64,000 nucleotides of DNA from contig NZ_VLKE01000001.1 of the NCBI RefSeq assembly GCF_007830265.1, forward strand, positions 5,270,001-5,334,000, written 5' to 3'. The stretch is from Micromonospora olivasterospora (GTDB taxonomy: Bacteria; Actinomycetota; Actinomycetes; Mycobacteriales; Micromonosporaceae). The notes beneath the pieces were generated by a model. That model made no database searches. It was not told where the DNA came from and worked only from the letters and a program-made list of their open reading frames with translations. Position 1 is the first letter of the stretch; each line of letters begins with the position of its first letter. The position numbers and the translations under genes are program-made. Positions 60,301 to 64,000 of this stretch are shown one piece after another.

Positions 60301-60942
60301 GGGTGGTGACCAGGGTGGCGGCGCCCGCGCTGCCGGCGCCGGGTCCAGCACCAGTGGCGCGGACATGCCGGGCAGGCCGCTGACGGTGACCACCAGCCGG
60401 GTCTGCGCCTCGTGCGGCGGGGCGACCAGCAGCACGCTGGCCTCGGCGGTCGCGCCGGTGTCGCCGAGCGGGGTGCGTACCCGCAGCCGCATCGGGTGCT
60501 CCGGGGTGGCGGCGACCGCCCGCGCGCTGCCGCCGTCGGCGACGAGCAGGTCGAGCTGGACGGTGACGCCGGGCCCGCCGGCCAGCGGCCCGCCCTCGGC
60601 GGCGAGGCCGAGGGTCAGCCGGCCGCCGGCCTCCTCGCGGACGACGAGGAACAGTTGTCCCCTGCCGTCCTGGGCGAGCAGCGGCACGTGCCGGGTGCGC
60701 ACCCCGAGCGGGTCCCGGCCGAGGGCGGGGAAGCGGGGATCGTCCTGCGGCAGCAGCGCGGCGACGGCGCGCACCAGGGCGGCGCGCTGGGTGTCGTCGC
60801 TGACGAGCTTGCCGACGCGTCCCCACGGGTCGGTGAAGAACGCCTCGTCCAGCCGCAGCTGCCCGCCCGTGCCGGGGACGAGCAGGCCGAGGGCGATGCC
60901 GAGGTCGGTGAGGTCGGCGTCGAGGCCGTCGACGGTGATCAT
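51368..60942 (-). CDS. Giant DUF6603-domain protein (about 3,190 residues) with an embedded lipase-like segment; four frameshifts
   Basis: Five consecutive frames join smoothly into one protein if single G/C losses are restored near 60345, 59210, 57235 and 52865. The order is as follows. An N terminus without signal peptide (MITVDGLDADLTDLGIALGL) is followed by long beta-rich repeats. An alpha/beta-hydrolase-like insert lies around 57.6-57.9 kb: RTVLVGHSYLGQVARQL (GHSYLG nucleophile elbow) and ATIGTPADN, then further beta-rich repeats. The DUF6603 region at about 53.6-54.5 kb has FGPLHIAEIALLY, FVFLSVATPLGGPPYLFVLG and GGGAGYNRRLLVP. A tail of about 490 residues ends it. The 5' and 3' ends overlap neighbouring genes by 4 bases. 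Function is unknown; size and repeated amphipathic strands suggest a fibre, scaffold or lipid-binding machine. Confidence 0.8.
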
Positions 60943-63083
60943 TCGCCCACCCATCCGTGGAAGCTGCCCGGCGCGCCGTCGAGGCCGATCAGCTCGGTGT
61001 CGTTCTTGAACTTGTCCTGCAGGAGCAGGAGGTAGTGGTCGCGGATCGGCTTGTCGTAGATCACGCGTTCGATGAGGTAGTTGAGCTGGAACAGCCGCAG
61101 CCAGGCCGGCCGCAGCGGGGTCGCCGGCCCGGGGTCGAACGGGCGCAGCTCGTTCTGCGTGGCCGCGTCGAGCCGGGCGATCGCCCGTTCGGTGCGGGTT
61201 ATCGCGGCGTCGATGGCCAGCGGCACCTTCGCTGGCTTGTTGATGTGCTGGTCGAGGGCCACGGCCGCCAGGAACTCGGAGCTCACGAAGTCGCGGATGC
61301 GGAACTGCCGTCCACGCACCTTCAGCGTCGACTCGCCGAGGGGCTGCCGGGCCAGCCGCTCGAAGCGCCAGATGCCGGTCCAGATCTGCGTGACCCTGTA
61401 TTCGGTGGAGCACACCGAGGCCAGCCGCACGCGGGCACACCAGTGCGGCGCGATGTGGTACTTGTTGCCGACCTTGGTGGCGCCGAAGAACGCCTGCCGG
61501 GGCTTGACCGCGGTCTGCGCGCCGGTCGGAGCGGGCAGCCGCCGGCGGGGCTGGCCCGGCGGCACCTCGAACAGGGTCGCGTACTGGGGGGCGAAGTCCT
61601 TGCCCGCCTTGGGCGTGCCGTCGGCGTGGAACGCCTCCGGGTTCGCGGCGCGCACCTTGACCGGGTCGGGTGTCTCGGCGGCGGCCTCCGCGCCGCCGAC
61701 CTTCCACCACAGCTCCACCTGGAGGCCCCACATGCCGAAGTACAGGTCGTACAGGTCCGGGGCGGCGTTCCTGTACCGGGCCAGCAGCACGGACAGTTCC
61801 TCGTTGACGTGCGCCGACCACTGCTGGATGCCGGTCGACAGCAGCCCCACGTCGGCGCTGCGCGAGGCGTCGAGCATGCCCTCCTTCGGGGCGATCAGCC
61901 GCACGACGCGCAGCCGGGCCCGCTCGTGGTCGCTGGTCAGCCCGATCGCGGCCTCGTTGTCGACGATGAAGGCCGCCGGGTCGAGGCGGCCGCCGTTGGC
62001 CGGGCCGTGCCAGGTCTTGGTCTCCTCGCTGGTCTGTACGCCCAGGCTCAGGTCGCGCCCGTGGATCATGTAGCGGATCCCGCCGGTCTTCTCCTGCGCG
62101 GCGGCGTCGGTGGGGTTGACCGCGGCGGGGGGAGCCGTGGCGGCGACGGGCGGCAGGGGCAGGTCGACCGGCACGACGCGGGGGCCCACCAGCTCCGGCG
62201 GCTGCCACGCCCCGGCCTCCGTGCGGGTGAGGCCGAGGGCGGTGCCCAGGGCTGCCACGGCGGCGGTCGCCGGCTCCCCGCCGGCGCGGCTGGCCAGGGT
62301 GAACAGGCGGCGCAGCAGGGCGTGTCCCGAGGTGACCCCGGCCAGCATGTCCAGCTCCCACGCGGCCAGGCGCGCGGTGACCTTCACCGCGAGAGTGGCC
62401 GCGTCGGCCGGGCTGGCGGTCTCGACCTGGCGCAGGACCTCGACGATCCGGAAGACCACCTCGAACGGGTTGCCCACGACCCTCTTCTCGAGCAGCGCCG
62501 CCATGTCGTCGAGGCTCAGCCCGCCGCGCCAGGCCGCGACGGCCTGACGCAGCAGGTTCGGGTCGGGCAGGCGCAGCGGCTCGGCGGGCAGCTCCAGGGT
62601 GGTGCCGGGGATCTCCGGGTGGGCCAGGCCCAGCAGGCGGATGCTCTCCCAGTCGGTGACCCACGAGTCGCCGGCCATGGCAAGCTCCACCGGCAACGGA
62701 AACCATAGCCCGGCCCGCCACGGCTCGGTGCCGTGCCAGGTGAGGTATGCCTCGTTCCACGCCCACAGCCCGCGGGCGATCTGGAGCCGATCCTCGACGC
62801 TGGGGGCGGGCAGGCCGGCGGGCCAGAGCCGCTGCGTGATCCAGTAGGCCAGTCCGTGCGCGGTGGCGCCGGGGCCGAGGAAGACCGACAGGGTGGGGCG
62901 TTGGCCGCCGGTGCGCCGCCCGCCGACGCCGTTGACCAGTGCCCCGTTGACGATCGGCCGCATCAGCGGCCCGGGCAGCGGTGCCGGATCGCGCGGCAGG
63001 ACGTTGTAGGTCGACGGGGGCACGGCGCCGGGCTGGGCGGCGGCCAGGGTGGCGGTGGCGAGCGTCTGGGCCAGGCTTGTCAC
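60939..63083 (-). CDS. 714-residue protein of unknown function
   Basis: Intact from GTG 63083; its TGA overlaps the ATG of the DUF6603 giant (ATGA). The N-terminal 300 residues are mixed helical (GATAHGLAYWITQRLWPAGL, LSLDDMAALLEKRVVGNPFE). From about 335 there is a distinct domain: IRYMIHGRDLSLGVQTSEET, VDNEAAIGLTSDHERARLRV, LLSTGIQQWSAHVNEELSVL and YDLYFGMWGLQVELWW. This recalls peptidoglycan-hydrolase-like segments of tail-associated proteins, but I cannot assign it. The C terminus ends with a helical LYLLLLQDKFKN-like region. No signal peptide. It likely works with the giant protein. Confidence 0.75.
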   Translation of the reverse strand: MTSLAQTLATATLAAAQPGAVPPSTYNVLPRDPAPLPGPLMRPIVNGALVNGVGGRRTGGQRPTLSVFLGPGATAHGLAYWITQRLWPAGLPAPSVEDRLQIARGLWAWNEAYLTWHGTEPWRAGLWFPLPVELAMAGDSWVTDWESIRLLGLAHPEIPGTTLELPAEPLRLPDPNLLRQAVAAWRGGLSLDDMAALLEKRVVGNPFEVVFRIVEVLRQVETASPADAATLAVKVTARLAAWELDMLAGVTSGHALLRRLFTLASRAGGEPATAAVAALGTALGLTRTEAGAWQPPELVGPRVVPVDLPLPPVAATAPPAAVNPTDAAAQEKTGGIRYMIHGRDLSLGVQTSEETKTWHGPANGGRLDPAAFIVDNEAAIGLTSDHERARLRVVRLIAPKEGMLDASRSADVGLLSTGIQQWSAHVNEELSVLLARYRNAAPDLYDLYFGMWGLQVELWWKVGGAEAAAETPDPVKVRAANPEAFHADGTPKAGKDFAPQYATLFEVPPGQPRRRLPAPTGAQTAVKPRQAFFGATKVGNKYHIAPHWCARVRLASVCSTEYRVTQIWTGIWRFERLARQPLGESTLKVRGRQFRIRDFVSSEFLAAVALDQHINKPAKVPLAIDAAITRTERAIARLDAATQNELRPFDPGPATPLRPAWLRLFQLNYLIERVIYDKPIRDHYLLLLQDKFKNDTELIGLDGAPGSFHGWVGE

Positions 63084-63149
63084 GCGGCTCTCTCCAGGTG
63101 GGGCGGCCGCCGGCCGGCACGCGCGGGCCGGCCGGCGGGAGGGAAGGGG

Positions 63150-63764
63150 TCAGCGGGTGTCGGCGCGCAGGGCGGCGAGGGTCTTCGGGCCGACGATCCC
63201 GTCGATGGTCAGGCGCCGGGACTTCTGGTACGCCCGTACCCAGGCGTCGGTGCGCGGGCCGAAGATCCCGTCGACGGCGAGCTTCGCCCCGACGGCGTCG
63301 GCCAGGCGTTGCAGCTCCCGTACGTCGTCGCCGCGGTCGCCCCTGCGCAGGTTGCGGCTGCCCAGGCGGCGGCCCTCGGCGTTGCCGATGCCCCAGGGGC
63401 GGGTGCTGTTCTCCAGTGCCCTGTCGTGGCTGACGCTGACGTGGACGTGCTTGTCGTGCGGGTTCGCGCCGGTGTACCGGGCCGGCTGGAAGCCGCGGGT
63501 ACGGCTCCAGATGGTCCGGTTGTAGATCACGTACGCGGTGGCCGGGTGGGCGATGCAGCGCCGGACCACCAGCATCGGGTCGATGCCGTCCTTGTCGAAG
63601 TCGGCCGCGTTGACGGAGCCGTCGGCATCCGGGTTGTGGTCGGACCTGCGGGCTTGGTGCGCCGCGTCACCGATCCACCCGTCGGACGTGCGGTCCCGTT
63701 TCGGCCAGCGCGCGTCGATCTCCGCCCGGAGCACCCGCAGGGCGGGGGCGAGTCGTACGGCCAC
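63150..63764 (-). CDS. Endolysin-like M15-type peptidase with a C-terminal peptidoglycan-binding domain
   Basis: 204 residues from GTG 63764. The N-terminal domain resembles phage and tail-linked L-alanyl-D-Glu/D-Ala peptidases: GDAAHQARRSDHNPDADGSV with metal-binding His/Asp, NAADFDKDGIDP, and DKHVHVSVS with the last zinc His. The C-terminal 70 residues are a PG_binding_1 domain: RRGDRGDDVRELQRLADAVG, LAVDGIFGPRTDAWVRAYQ and IDGIVGPKTLAAL. No signal peptide, so export must be through lysis or a dedicated system. The ribosome site GAGGAGGAG lies inside the end of the small gene upstream. Confidence 0.85.
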   Translation of the reverse strand: MAVRLAPALRVLRAEIDARWPKRDRTSDGWIGDAAHQARRSDHNPDADGSVNAADFDKDGIDPMLVVRRCIAHPATAYVIYNRTIWSRTRGFQPARYTGANPHDKHVHVSVSHDRALENSTRPWGIGNAEGRRLGSRNLRRGDRGDDVRELQRLADAVGAKLAVDGIFGPRTDAWVRAYQKSRRLTIDGIVGPKTLAALRADTR

Positions 63765-63765
63765 G

Positions 63766-63885
63766 TCACTCCTCCTCGTCCGCGTGCGGCTCGTCGCCGA
63801 TCGGCTCGCCGATCAGGCTCTCCGGGTCGTCGTCCTCGCCGGCGGTGGCGAGGGCGTACTCGACGCCGCCGTGGTCGGTCTCCAT
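63766..63885 (-). CDS. 39-residue acidic peptide at the head of the DUF6603 operon
   Basis: ATG 63885 follows GAGAGGAAAG. The product begins METDHGGVEYALATAGEDDD and ends in a run of Glu and Asp (HADEEE). One base separates its stop from the GTG of the peptidase gene, and its last codons double as the ribosome site of that gene, so it must be translated in the same transcript. No family is known. It could be a small chaperone-like or adaptor peptide, or a leader whose translation controls the operon. Confidence 0.55.
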   Translation of the reverse strand: METDHGGVEYALATAGEDDDPESLIGEPIGDEPHADEEE

Positions 63886-64000
63886 CCGCTTTCCTCTCCG
63901 GCCGGGGCCCCGCGGGCAGGCGGCACCCTCGACCCACTGCGCCAGGGATCGCGACGGGGCCCGGGCCGGGAGGCCGGGACGGGCGGGCCGGGACGTCACT

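Noticed and set aside
45517..63885. Prophage or tailocin
   Set aside because: Only an endolysin-like gene is phage-like. No sheath, tube, baseplate, portal, terminase, capsid or integrase genes are visible within the window.

Overview
The window is very GC-rich DNA with GTG starts, actinobacterial gene pairs (furA-katG; response regulator / kinase / GerMN lipoprotein) and an Rpf gene behind a cyclic-di-AMP riboswitch. It looks like a chromosome segment of a Micromonosporaceae-type actinomycete, probably Micromonospora. That placement is inferred from gene content and style, not from a marker gene.

Layout: 0-5.3 kb holds cell-envelope and housekeeping genes (polysaccharide deacetylase, DMT transporter, cyclophilin, VanX-like dipeptidase, DinB/DUF664 protein, esterase). 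5.3-8.2 kb is an RNA-repair and rescue block: a tRNA-like element in the leader of rtcB, then smpB and a KptA/Tpt1 2'-phosphotransferase. 8.5-19.3 kb carries a Phd-like protein, htpG, the riboswitch with an Rpf-LysM protein, a lipid kinase, remnants of an acyltransferase and an ABC transporter, BON, STAS and membrane stress genes, a two-component system with lipoprotein, and a YnfA-type protein. 19.3-34.1 kb looks like a damaged biosynthetic cluster: kynureninase, FabH remnant, alpha/beta hydrolase, LuxR regulator, class IV aminotransferase, two acyl-CoA dehydrogenases around a partial NRPS, type II thioesterase, two methyltransferases, FAD monooxygenase, MFS remnant, aminotransferase fragment and alpha-oxoamine synthase. 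34.2-36.0 kb is a two-gene system in which both proteins carry a RHIM-like amyloid motif. 36.0-45.4 kb contains a truncated STM4011-like radical SAM gene, a Scy/DivIVA-like coiled-coil gene, a truncated M14 peptidase, a methyltransferase, furA-katG, an exported beta-propeller-like protein and an SDR. 45.5-63.9 kb is one tightly coupled leftward operon: a 39-residue acidic peptide, an M15-like peptidoglycan hydrolase, a 714-residue protein, a DUF6603 giant of about 3,190 residues with an embedded lipase-like motif, then proteins of about 443, 344 and 1,133 residues, the last ending in a DUF3892-like domain.

The best candidates for undescribed biology are the DUF6603 operon, the RHIM-like pair and the tRNA-like rtcB leader.

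There is a strong quality caveat. Many genes between 4 and 44 kb lack an internal block although both flanks align with their family (esterase, ABC transporter, FabH, NRPS, acyl-CoA dehydrogenase, FAD monooxygenase, methyltransferases, radical SAM). Several more are broken by one missing or extra G/C in a short G/C run. This pattern looks more like a draft assembly with lost segments and indel errors than natural decay. Functions are therefore described for the inferred intact proteins, and each break is noted.
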